Of a DNA stretch of 64,000 bases, positions 34,403-41,763 are shown piece after piece. Made by a program: the position numbers and the translations under genes. Origin of the DNA: Alistipes sp. Its GTDB lineage: Bacteria; Bacteroidota; Bacteroidia; Bacteroidales; Rikenellaceae. How positions within the stretch are numbered: position 1 is the stretch's first letter; every line of letters starts with the position of its first letter. The stretch spans positions 1 to 64,000 of the forward strand of contig JAFVOR010000083.1 in assembly GCA_017505725.1 (NCBI GenBank), in the 5' to 3' direction. The notes below the pieces were generated by a model. It did not search any database. It was not told the DNA's origin and worked only from the letters and a program-made list of their open reading frames with translations.

Positions 34403-34476
34403 TGGACCCAGAGGGGCATGATCCCACGACCTTCGGATTATGAGTCCGCTGCTCTAACCGACTGAGCTATGGGTCC
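34403..34476 (-). tRNA. tRNA with CAU anticodon, probably elongator Met (or Ile2)
   Basis: On the minus strand a 74-nt cloverleaf folds with a 7-bp acceptor stem (GGACCCA / TGGGTCC), D arm GCTC...GAGC and anticodon loop CTCATAA. CCA is not encoded. The T loop reads ATCATGC instead of TTCRANY, and the T stem and the top of the anticodon stem each have one mismatch. Met versus lysidine-modified Ile2 cannot be decided from the anticodon alone. Confidence 0.85.
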
Positions 34477-34494
34477 ATTGCACTAATGCGGGTG

Positions 34495-34525
34495 CAAAGA
34501 TATAAATAAATTGATAATTGACAAA
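34495..34525 (-). promoter_or_regulatory. promoter of the CAU tRNA
   Basis: On the minus strand TTTG (34525-34522) and TATCTTTG (34502-34495) are separated by 19 bases, a consensus match. Confidence 0.75.
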
Positions 34526-34646
34526 TTGATTGCCGATATTTTTTTACTATACCAAATCTTGGCACACAAGAATAGACTAAACAACAATATTATACCTATG
34601 CAACGAGAATATTTGCGATTGGTTTTTATTGTATGACTTTTTTTTG

Positions 34647-34654
34647 TACCTTTG
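34647..34654 (+). promoter_or_regulatory. -7 element of the 34697-39179 gene cluster
   Basis: TACCTTTG, 42 bases before the ATG at 34697. Confidence 0.55.
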
Positions 34655-34696
34655 GAAGTTGAAACTGGACTTAAACATAATAAACCACAAATCATT

Positions 34697-35566
34697 ATGG
34701 CAGAATTTAATAGATATCGCTCGATCTACTCGCACGACGAGTTGATGGAGCGTCTGCGCAAGTTGAAGCACTTTGCGCTCGATATGGATGGTACAATCTA
34801 CCTCGGTGCAACACTCTTCCCATACACCAAGGCTTTCCTCGGCGGCGTGAAGGAGATGGGCTTGAACTATTCGTTCCTTACGAACAACCCTTCGGCGGGA
34901 ATATCGGACTATCTCGCAAAGTTGGCAAAGCTCGGCATCGAGGCTACTCGCGAGGAGATGTACACCACCTCTATCGCCACCATCGACTACATCAAGACCC
35001 ACTACCCCGAGGCAAAGCGATTGTTCCTGCTCGGCACACCTTCGATGATTGCCGAGTTCGAGAAGGCTGGCTTCATCTCGGCGGAGGACTCAGCCGAGGA
35101 TGTTCCCGATGTTGTGGTTGTTGCATTCGACAAGACTTTGCGGTATGACCGCCTCTGCCGCGCAGCGTGGTGGGCATCGCAGAATGTGCCTTACATCGCC
35201 ACAAACCCCGACCGCGTGTGCCCTACCGACCAGCCTGTAGTGTTGGTGGACTGCGGTTCTATTGCAGAGTGCATCGCTCACGCCACAGGTCGTCGTCCCG
35301 ACATCACACTCGGCAAGCCCGATCCAAATATGCTCTCGGGCATTCTCGGTCGCTTCGGCTACGAGGCTGACGAGGTGGCTATGGTGGGTGACCGCATCTA
35401 CACCGACATCGAGATGGCGCACAACGCCGGAGCATTCGGTGTGTTGGTGCTCTCGGGCGAGACAACACTCGAGGTGTGCGATGCAGCTCCAAAGCAGCCG
35501 CACCTGGTGTGCGATAGCATAGAGGTACTCGGAGAGCTCGTAAAGGAGGCTCACGGATTGAAATAA
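34697..35566 (+). CDS. HAD-IIA family phosphatase (NagD-like)
   Basis: A 289-residue HAD hydrolase with a C2-type cap. Motif I is L-D-M-D-G-T-I-Y, motif II T-N-N-P-S near residue 58, and the late L-G-K-P-D-P and M-V-G-D-R-I-Y-T-D-I complete the active site. NagD-like enzymes remove phosphate from sugar phosphates, nucleotides or glycerol phosphate. The ATG at 34697 is chosen because a longer TTG-type frame overlaps the promoter. The organophosphate transporter gene follows 21 bases later. Confidence 0.88.
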   Translation: MAEFNRYRSIYSHDELMERLRKLKHFALDMDGTIYLGATLFPYTKAFLGGVKEMGLNYSFLTNNPSAGISDYLAKLAKLGIEATREEMYTTSIATIDYIKTHYPEAKRLFLLGTPSMIAEFEKAGFISAEDSAEDVPDVVVVAFDKTLRYDRLCRAAWWASQNVPYIATNPDRVCPTDQPVVLVDCGSIAECIAHATGRRPDITLGKPDPNMLSGILGRFGYEADEVAMVGDRIYTDIEMAHNAGAFGVLVLSGETTLEVCDAAPKQPHLVCDSIEVLGELVKEAHGLK

Positions 35567-35587
35567 CAGAGAAAACCGACCACAAAT

Positions 35588-37288
35588 ATGGACGCTCAAA
35601 CTGAAAAGAGATTCAAGAGTTGGCAGTGGCGCACAATCATCGTGACGATGTTGGGCTACGCATTCTTCTACTTTGTTCGCAAGAACTTCTCATTCGCAAT
35701 GCCTGGTTTGGCAGCCGAGTATGGCATCACCAACACCTCATTCGGCATCGTGATGACCATCGTGGGACTTGTCTATGGCTTCTCGCGCTACCTCAATGGC
35801 ATCTTGGCAGATCGTATGAACGCACGCTACCATATGTCAGCGGGCTTGATGCTCTGCGCATTGGCAAGCCTTGCATTCGGCTTCATCCCTTCGTTGCTCG
35901 GCATCGAGATTGGCAAGGCTCCACACATCCTTGTGGTGGCATTCGCCATCCTGCTGGTGCTGAACAACATCTTCCAGGGTAGCGGTTTCCCTCCTTGTGC
36001 GCGACTGCTCTCGCACTGGATTCCGCCACACGAGCTGGCTACCAAGCAGTCGATTTGGAACACCTCGCACTCGATTGGTGCATTCATCCTTGCCCTCTTC
36101 TGCGGATACATTATGAGCAATATGGGCAACGATGTCAGCTCATCGCGTCAGGATGTGGACAACATCACCAAGAACTACGTTTCGACCCTCTTCAAGGATG
36201 ATGTAAAGAAGTCGGACGAGTCTATAAACAAGGTGGTGAAGGTCTTCGCACCCGAGCAGAGCGAGGATGGCTACACCGTAGCAGTGCGCTACACCCTTAA
36301 GAGCAACCCTACAGACACCCTCACCGCAACATACGACTTCTCGAATGAGAATTTTATGGCTGTGAAGAGCATTGTTGACAAGGCACAGGCCGAGGAGCGC
36401 ACAGTGAGCGCATCGGAGATTGCCAAGGCGTGCAACCTCAGCGTAGCACAGGCAAAGGCTACACAGACCATCATCACCCGCGCCGAGCACTCTGGAGCGT
36501 GGAAGTGGTCGTTCTGGTTGCCGGGCTTGATTGCGCTCTTGGGTGCAGTAGGACTCTTCGCATTCCTGCGCGACACACCAAAGTCGGTGGGCTTGCCTGA
36601 GCTTGAAGTCTCGAAGACCTCGCTCGATGGCGACGGTGCCGACGACAAGGAGGCACGCAAAGCATTCGTCAGAAAGATGGTCTACAAGAACCCTATCATC
36701 TGGGGCTTGGCATTTGCCAACTTCTTCGTCTATGTGGTGCGATTCTCAGTGCTCGATTGGGGACCAAAGTTCTTGACCGAGGCGTGCAGTATGTCCTACG
36801 AGAAGGCGGGTATCGCAGTTGCCGCATTCGAGATTATGGCTATCGTGGGCACACTCGTAGCGGGATGGTTCACCGACAAGTTCTTTGCAGGTCGCTCACA
36901 CCGCACCTGTCTGCTCTGTATGTTGGGAGCGGGCGCTTCGATGGGGGCATTCTACTACTTCTACCTCCATCCGGGTATGGTGGCTGACGAGTTGATGATT
37001 GGTGTGTTGGCAATGGCGGGATTCTTCGTCTATGGTCCCCAGGCGCTCATCGGCATCGCAGCAGCAAACCACGCCACAAAGAAGGCTGCAGCCACAGCAA
37101 ATGGCTTGGTGGGCATCTTCGGTTACCTCTCGACCGCAGTGTCGGGCATCGGTATGGGTTGGTTGGCCGATAAGTTCGGTTGGAACTATGTATTTATTGG
37201 AGTAATCGCAATGGCTATCGTGGGCGTGGGCGTATTCATCCTGATGTGGGGTGCAAAGCGCGACGGTTACGACAAAGCTAACGCATAA
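35588..37288 (+). CDS. organophosphate:phosphate antiporter-like MFS transporter with inserted loop domain
   Basis: A 566-residue major facilitator of the GlpT/UhpT (OPA) class. The start Y-F-V-R-K-N-F-S-F-A-M-P contains the family R-K motif, with G-F-S-R-Y-L-N-G-I-L-A-D-R-M-N further on. Twelve membrane spans are predicted. Between spans 5 and 6 (about residues 180-300) a hydrophilic region of about 120 residues is inserted, explaining the length over the usual 440-460. Likely substrates are glycerol-3-phosphate or hexose phosphates. Neighbouring phosphatases support an organophosphate role. Confidence 0.85.
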   Translation: MDAQTEKRFKSWQWRTIIVTMLGYAFFYFVRKNFSFAMPGLAAEYGITNTSFGIVMTIVGLVYGFSRYLNGILADRMNARYHMSAGLMLCALASLAFGFIPSLLGIEIGKAPHILVVAFAILLVLNNIFQGSGFPPCARLLSHWIPPHELATKQSIWNTSHSIGAFILALFCGYIMSNMGNDVSSSRQDVDNITKNYVSTLFKDDVKKSDESINKVVKVFAPEQSEDGYTVAVRYTLKSNPTDTLTATYDFSNENFMAVKSIVDKAQAEERTVSASEIAKACNLSVAQAKATQTIITRAEHSGAWKWSFWLPGLIALLGAVGLFAFLRDTPKSVGLPELEVSKTSLDGDGADDKEARKAFVRKMVYKNPIIWGLAFANFFVYVVRFSVLDWGPKFLTEACSMSYEKAGIAVAAFEIMAIVGTLVAGWFTDKFFAGRSHRTCLLCMLGAGASMGAFYYFYLHPGMVADELMIGVLAMAGFFVYGPQALIGIAAANHATKKAAATANGLVGIFGYLSTAVSGIGMGWLADKFGWNYVFIGVIAMAIVGVGVFILMWGAKRDGYDKANA

Positions 37289-37299
37289 GAGAGAATCGT

Positions 37300-38061
37300 A
37301 TGAAGAGATTATTTTTGATTTTGGCCCTCGTGGTGGCAGTTGTCACCTCGGCCGAGGCGCAGAAGGTACGCGTAATGTCGTACAATGTCCGCAACGGACA
37401 CGGTGTTGATGGCGTGAAGGATATCACACGATGCACCGATATCATCAACGATGCCCGTCCCGATGTTGTGGCGGTGCAGGAGTTGGATAGTATGAGTCGC
37501 CGTAACAAGAAATATGTTCTTGGCGAGATGGCAAAGTTGACAGGTTACCACGACTACTACCACCGCACTATCCCTTACAGAGGTGGTGCCTATGGTATCG
37601 GTGTCCTCACACGCGAGAAGGCGTTGTCGGTAGATTTCCATCCACTACCTTGCCGTCGTGAGCCACGCGGCTTGCTCATCGTGGAGATGAAGAAGTACTA
37701 CATTCTCAGCACCCACCTCTCGCTCAACGCACAGGACAGATTGACCTCGGTGCGCATCATTCGCGACATCGTATCGAAGCTCAACAAGCCGGCATTCATC
37801 GCAGGTGATATGAACGCAACACCAAACTCGGCACCCATCAAGGCATTCAAGGAGTATGCGCAGGTGCTGAACGATGTGAATAAGTTCACCATCTCGTCGA
37901 ACAATCCACGCAAGTGCATCGACTACATCTTGGGCACAAATGGCCAATTCAAGGTGAAGAAGAGCTATGTCTACAATGGTGTGATAGCATCGGACCACCT
38001 TCCACTCTATGTCGATGTCAAAATCTCGAAGCCCAAGAAGGCTAAGAAGGCAAAGAGATAG
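37300..38061 (+). CDS. secreted endonuclease/exonuclease/phosphatase family protein
   Basis: A 253-residue exported EEP-superfamily hydrolase. Signal peptide residues 1-19 (S-A-E-A-Q). Motifs: M-S-Y-N-V-R-N-G near residue 26, V-Q-E-L-D with the metal Glu, S-T-H-L-S-L, A-G-D-M-N-A-T-P, C-I-D-Y-I-L and S-D-H-L-P-L. It is smaller than, and only distantly related to, the three paralogs at 3333-6202. Its place after an organophosphate transporter suggests it frees phosphate from an extracellular phosphodiester. The C-terminus is lysine-rich. Confidence 0.85.
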   Translation: MKRLFLILALVVAVVTSAEAQKVRVMSYNVRNGHGVDGVKDITRCTDIINDARPDVVAVQELDSMSRRNKKYVLGEMAKLTGYHDYYHRTIPYRGGAYGIGVLTREKALSVDFHPLPCRREPRGLLIVEMKKYYILSTHLSLNAQDRLTSVRIIRDIVSKLNKPAFIAGDMNATPNSAPIKAFKEYAQVLNDVNKFTISSNNPRKCIDYILGTNGQFKVKKSYVYNGVIASDHLPLYVDVKISKPKKAKKAKR

Positions 38062-38064
38062 CAG

Positions 38065-38697
38065 ATGGCAGACAACTATTTAGGTCGCAAGATGGAGGAG
38101 TACGAGGCGCAGAAATGCGCCTCCGTGCGTACTCGCAGAGTGTCGCTCGTGTCGTTGCTTGCGAAGAACCGCTCGACACGAGGCTTCGATGCCTCGTTCA
38201 AGGTGCGTCACGACCAGCTACTCTCGCTCGTCGAGGCAGCTCGACTCTCCCCTTCGGCTATGAATCAGCAGGCACTGCGCTACCGCCTTGTCACCGACGA
38301 GGAGGCACATCTTCTACTACCCCACATACGCTTGGGAGGGGCATTGCCCGAACTGGGATTGCCGCTGCCCGGCACCGAGCCCAACGCCTTCGTGGTGATC
38401 TGCAGCGATAAGGAGAGTCGCTTTGTCGATATCGATATGGGCATAGCGACGCAGAGCATCCTACTGCGTGCGGTGGAGATGGGTTTGAATGGCGTATGTA
38501 TCGCCGCCTTCGACAAGGAGCGTGTGCGCGAGGCGTTGCAGTTGCCACTCACACCACAGTTAATCATCGCGATAGGTCGCTCAGCCGAGCATATCGAGGT
38601 GGTTGAGATTGCCGAGGGCGAGAACCAGAGATACTACCGCAACAATGGCACTCACTTTGTACCTAAAATCAAGATCGAGGATCTAATCATCAGATAG
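38065..38697 (+). CDS. nitroreductase family protein
   Basis: A 210-residue FMN-dependent nitroreductase-like protein. N-R-S-T-R-G-F near residue 35 is the FMN-phosphate-binding segment, followed by A-A-R-L-S-P-S-A-M-N-Q-Q. Later, G-I-A-T-Q-S-I-L-L-R-A and G-L-N-G-V-C-I-A-A-F match the core, and I-A-I-G-R-S is the late strand. The substrate is unknown. The gene starts three bases after the EEP gene. Confidence 0.87.
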   Translation: MADNYLGRKMEEYEAQKCASVRTRRVSLVSLLAKNRSTRGFDASFKVRHDQLLSLVEAARLSPSAMNQQALRYRLVTDEEAHLLLPHIRLGGALPELGLPLPGTEPNAFVVICSDKESRFVDIDMGIATQSILLRAVEMGLNGVCIAAFDKERVREALQLPLTPQLIIAIGRSAEHIEVVEIAEGENQRYYRNNGTHFVPKIKIEDLIIR

Positions 38698-38699
38698 GA

Positions 38700-39179
38700 A
38701 TGAAAAGAGCATTGAAGATATTTGCCACCTTTGCACTCTTGTGCATTGCTCCGCTTGCCATAGCGCAAGAGGGTGACACGCAGTCGCTGCTGCCGCAGAT
38801 ATCGGCACTTGCAACGAAATACAAAGGCAAGAGCGGAGTTGGCAGTTTAGTTGTTGATGGTGGTGGCAAACTAAATATGGTGAAGATGATACTCCGCAAA
38901 GAGTTCGACAAGGAGTTTATCGAGGGTATCAGAAGATTCGCCATCATCTCCTACAAGGATGCAACAGAGGAGTTGCGCAACGAAATTGTCGATGACATTG
39001 CACCGATAATTGCCCCTTTGACCGAGGTGGATGTCAAGAGCCAACTCAAGCCCAACGCGCGTGGGCGTGGTTATGCTCGATTACTTCCCAACTCGCAACG
39101 TGTAAGCGATCTGCTGGTCGTAATGGAGTCGCCTGCACCGAAGCTGATATACTTTGGTGGCGATTTTGCAGCCGAGTAA
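38700..39179 (+). CDS. DUF4252 exported protein
   Basis: A 159-residue protein with signal peptide (residues 1-21, A-I-A-Q-E). The DUF4252-type pattern is seen as a small N-terminal region, F-I-E-G-I-R-R-F-A-I-I-S-Y and a late L-L-V-V-M-E-S-P-A-P-K-L-I-Y-F-G-G segment. Function unknown. It is the last gene of the cluster, two bases after the nitroreductase, and a terminator follows. Confidence 0.78.
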   Translation: MKRALKIFATFALLCIAPLAIAQEGDTQSLLPQISALATKYKGKSGVGSLVVDGGGKLNMVKMILRKEFDKEFIEGIRRFAIISYKDATEELRNEIVDDIAPIIAPLTEVDVKSQLKPNARGRGYARLLPNSQRVSDLLVVMESPAPKLIYFGGDFAAE

Positions 39180-39188
39180 CAAAACAGA

Positions 39189-39214
39189 AACAACGAGCCC
39201 GAAAGCTCGTTGTT
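39189..39214. terminator. terminator after the DUF4252 gene
   Basis: A 10-bp perfect inverted repeat AACAACGAGC / GCTCGTTGTT with a 6-base loop, between convergent genes. Confidence 0.8.
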
Positions 39215-39238
39215 CTTCTTATATATTTATAGGTATCT

Positions 39239-39910
39239 CTATTTGAACATATCAAGGAAGCCCTCGTACTGCACAAACAGAGGCTCACAACGCAGATATA
39301 TCTCGCGTGCAAGAGCCTGCTGTGTAGGGCGCTCCGACGAGATATCCTTCAGGTACTCCTCGTCAGCAGGATGCTCCTCGCGTGCCAACTCCTCCGAGAG
39401 GTGACGATGGCGTCGCAGAGCAGCAATCGTATCGGCAGAGATATTCCCCTTGCGAGCATACTCGGCCAACGCCTCGACCATAGGTCGGAATGCACTCTTA
39501 TCGCCCAAATCGGGCAGAATGTCGCTCAAGCACTCCCACTCCTCGAGAGCAATGTAGCACAATGCCAACTGTGGCGTAGCCTCGATATGGTCCTCGCTGT
39601 CGCTATCGAGCAGCAGCTCCAACTGTGCAGCCGATAGTTCAACATCGCCGGCAAGGAAGTTATCCACCGCCGAGCCATAGATGATTTCGATGGCAGCACG
39701 GGTGTTCGGATGCAAAAAATCCAACTCGGCAGGTTCCTCCTCGGGCAGCACATCGACAATCTGCTGGAATGCCTGATAGCGTGTATTGCACGCCGCCTCG
39801 AAGTTGCCATCCGACTCCTGCTGATGCGCCAATTCGAGCGTCTTGGCAAAGTCACCGCCGAGAAGAATAAAGTTCTGATTTTCCGTTGGTTTGAGAGTTA
39901 TTCTTGCCAT
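39239..39910 (-). CDS. acidic helical (TPR-like) protein of unknown function
   Basis: A 223-residue cytoplasmic protein without signal or membrane span. It is built of short amphipathic helices with TPR-like spacing (for example T-L-E-L-A-H-Q-Q-E-S-D-G-N-F-E-A-A, L-A-L-C-Y-I-A-L-E-E-W-E), and is rich in Glu and Asp. I do not recognise a named family. It follows cstA by three bases, so it is probably co-expressed with that transporter. Confidence 0.68.
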   Translation of the reverse strand: MARITLKPTENQNFILLGGDFAKTLELAHQQESDGNFEAACNTRYQAFQQIVDVLPEEEPAELDFLHPNTRAAIEIIYGSAVDNFLAGDVELSAAQLELLLDSDSEDHIEATPQLALCYIALEEWECLSDILPDLGDKSAFRPMVEALAEYARKGNISADTIAALRRHRHLSEELAREEHPADEEYLKDISSERPTQQALAREIYLRCEPLFVQYEGFLDMFK

Positions 39911-39913
39911 AGT

Positions 39914-41338
39914 CTACTTGTTTGATACAACTTTGTCGCCCTGCTTGAGTGCAAATACCATATAGAGGGTTATAACGATAGTCGACACACCACCCCAGAC
40001 ATAAGCCATAGGGGCTGCGCCCATACCCACAAACTGATTCGACACGAAGACAAACGAGAAGCAGATGTATGTCATAAAGATAGCCGGAATGAGGGCTACC
40101 CAATAGTTGCTCTTATTGCGATAGAGGTAGACCACGATGCACCATAAAACCACCGAAGCCAAGGCCTGATTGGTCCAAGCGAAGTAACGCCATACAACAT
40201 CGAAATCTACAAATGTCAATACCACGCCTACGGCAAAGAGCGGCAATGCGATAGCGAGTCGCTTCCACTTGGTGCGCTGCTCGATGTGGAAGACATCGGC
40301 AATAATGAGACGAGCCGAACGGAATGCGGTATCACCCGAGGTGATAGGGGCTGCGACAACGCCAAGGATTGCGAGGATACCACCCACAACGCCGAGTGTA
40401 GCGGTTGATATCTCATTCACCGCCCACGCAGGGGTATGACCTGCCAAACCTGCCGAAACACCGCCATCGTTATAGAAGAAGGCCATCGAGATAGCTGCCC
40501 AAATCAGCGCAATCACCGACTCCGAAATCATCGAGCCATAGAAGACAAAGCGGCACTCGCGCTCATTGTTGACGCAACGCGCCATCAGAGGTGACTGCGT
40601 AGCGTGGAAGCCCGAAATCGCACCACAAGCTATGGTGATGAAGAGCGTAGGTATCAATGGGAGATTGGCCTTGTTGGCGTGGAGATTCTCGAGGGTCATC
40701 TGCGGTATAGTGTAGTCGCCAAAGAGCAAGACACCGAGCAGACCAAGAGCCATCAATACCAATGCTGCACCAAAGAGCGGATATATTTTGCCGATGAGCT
40801 TGTCGACAGGCAACAATGTCGCTATGAAGTAGTATACGATAATGATACCCAGCCACCAACCTCTCGACAGAAAATCGAACTTTGTGGCGAGGATGTCGGC
40901 AGGGCTAACCACAAATACCACACCCACCAGCAGGAGCAGAATCACCGAGAACAGGCGCATAAATGCACCAACGCCCTTACCGAGGTAGCGAGCCACAATC
41001 TCGGTGATGCTCAAACCGTCGTTGCGGACAAGAATCACACCCGAGAGGTAGTCGTGCATCGCACCCATAAAGATACCGCCAAAGGTTATCCAAAGAAAAG
41101 CCACAGGGCCATAGCAAGCACCGAGTATTGCACCGAAGATTGGACCTGTGCCGGCAATATTGAGGAGCTGAATAAGGAAGGTACGCCAACGGGGCATAGG
41201 CACATAGTCTACACCATCGTAGAGTCGCTCACTCGGCACCGAGGCCTTAGCGTCGATTTTCAGCACCTTGTCAAGATACTTGCCATAGGTAAAATATGCC
41301 ACCACAAGCAACACCAAACAACAGATAAAGGTTATCAT
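39914..41338 (-). CDS. cstA: carbon starvation protein CstA family transporter
   Basis: A 474-residue polytopic membrane protein of the CstA family, which takes up peptides or pyruvate in other bacteria. Signatures: N-I-A-G-T-G-P-I-F-G-A-I-L-G, followed by W-I-T-F-G-G-I-F-M-G, and later G-A-I-S-G-F-H-A-T-Q-S and G-D-T-A-F-R-S-A-R. About 13-14 spans are predicted. It is much shorter than the 700-residue E. coli CstA but matches the short form common in Bacteroidales. Its partner downstream is an unknown helical protein. Confidence 0.92.
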   Translation of the reverse strand: MITFICCLVLLVVAYFTYGKYLDKVLKIDAKASVPSERLYDGVDYVPMPRWRTFLIQLLNIAGTGPIFGAILGACYGPVAFLWITFGGIFMGAMHDYLSGVILVRNDGLSITEIVARYLGKGVGAFMRLFSVILLLLVGVVFVVSPADILATKFDFLSRGWWLGIIIVYYFIATLLPVDKLIGKIYPLFGAALVLMALGLLGVLLFGDYTIPQMTLENLHANKANLPLIPTLFITIACGAISGFHATQSPLMARCVNNERECRFVFYGSMISESVIALIWAAISMAFFYNDGGVSAGLAGHTPAWAVNEISTATLGVVGGILAILGVVAAPITSGDTAFRSARLIIADVFHIEQRTKWKRLAIALPLFAVGVVLTFVDFDVVWRYFAWTNQALASVVLWCIVVYLYRNKSNYWVALIPAIFMTYICFSFVFVSNQFVGMGAAPMAYVWGGVSTIVITLYMVFALKQGDKVVSNK

Positions 41339-41414
41339 AACATCGATATTAGGGTTAAAACTAGATGCGAATTTACAAAAAAAACGGATAACAGAGAACT
41401 GAAAAGAGAAAACT

Positions 41415-41448
41415 TTTGCACACTGATAGAAAATAATTGCTATATTTG
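41415..41448 (+). promoter_or_regulatory. promoter of tRNA-Thr
   Basis: TTTG at 41415-41418 and TATATTTG at 41441-41448, spaced by 22 bases, 32 bases before the tRNA. Confidence 0.65.
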
Positions 41449-41479
41449 CCGAACGAAAACGAAATCGCTAACCTCGTTT

Positions 41480-41551
41480 GCCGATTTAGCTCAGCGGTAG
41501 AGCACTTCACTCGTAATGAAGGGGTCTCGGGTTCAAATCCCGAAATCGGCT
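41480..41551 (+). tRNA. tRNA-Thr (CGU anticodon)
   Basis: A 72-nt cloverleaf with acceptor GCCGATT / AATCGGC, anticodon stem CTTCA / TGAAG, loop CTCGTAA with CGT anticodon, and canonical T loop TTCAAAT. CCA is not encoded. A promoter and terminator bracket it. Confidence 0.95.
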
Positions 41552-41566
41552 CACAAACAAAACAGA

Positions 41567-41596
41567 GAGGGTGTCCAAAAAAAATTGGACACCCTC
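41567..41596. terminator. terminator shared by tRNA-Thr and malQ
   Basis: An 11-bp perfect inverted repeat GAGGGTGTCCA / TGGACACCCTC with an A/T-rich loop. It can end the plus-strand tRNA transcript and the minus-strand malQ transcript; in the latter it lies after the 125-nt foldback element. Confidence 0.8.
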
Positions 41597-41634
41597 GTCT
41601 TGTGAGGAATCGAAAGATCCTTATTACCAAAAAC

Positions 41635-41759
41635 AAGAATCTGTATAACAAGAGCCATTTTGAAGCTGCTCGCAGGCTGAAAAAGCGCAGTTTACTAAGC
41701 GTAAATGAGCATTTTTCAGACAAGGCAGATGCCAAAAGAGCCTTGTTATACAGATTCTT
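41635..41759 (-). ncRNA. 125-nt structured foldback element after malQ (element E1)
   Basis: Outer arms are an 18-bp perfect inverted repeat (AAGAATCTGTATAACAAG at 41635-41652 and its complement at 41742-41759). On the minus (malQ) strand the inner part has GGCTCTTTT after the 5' arm, then stem CTGC, stem CTGAAAAA, CTCA, a 5-bp hairpin with 5-nt loop (TTTAC / GTAAA), CTGCG, TTTTTCAG, GCAG, AAAATGGCTC and the 3' arm. It starts four bases after the malQ stop. Element E2 after pgi has the same plan with different stems. Confidence 0.7.
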
Positions 41760-41763
41760 CTGT

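Noticed and set aside
41635..41759. Foldback read as an integron attC site
   Set aside because: No GTTRRRY / RYYYAAC core sites, no integrase and no cassette-like gene order.
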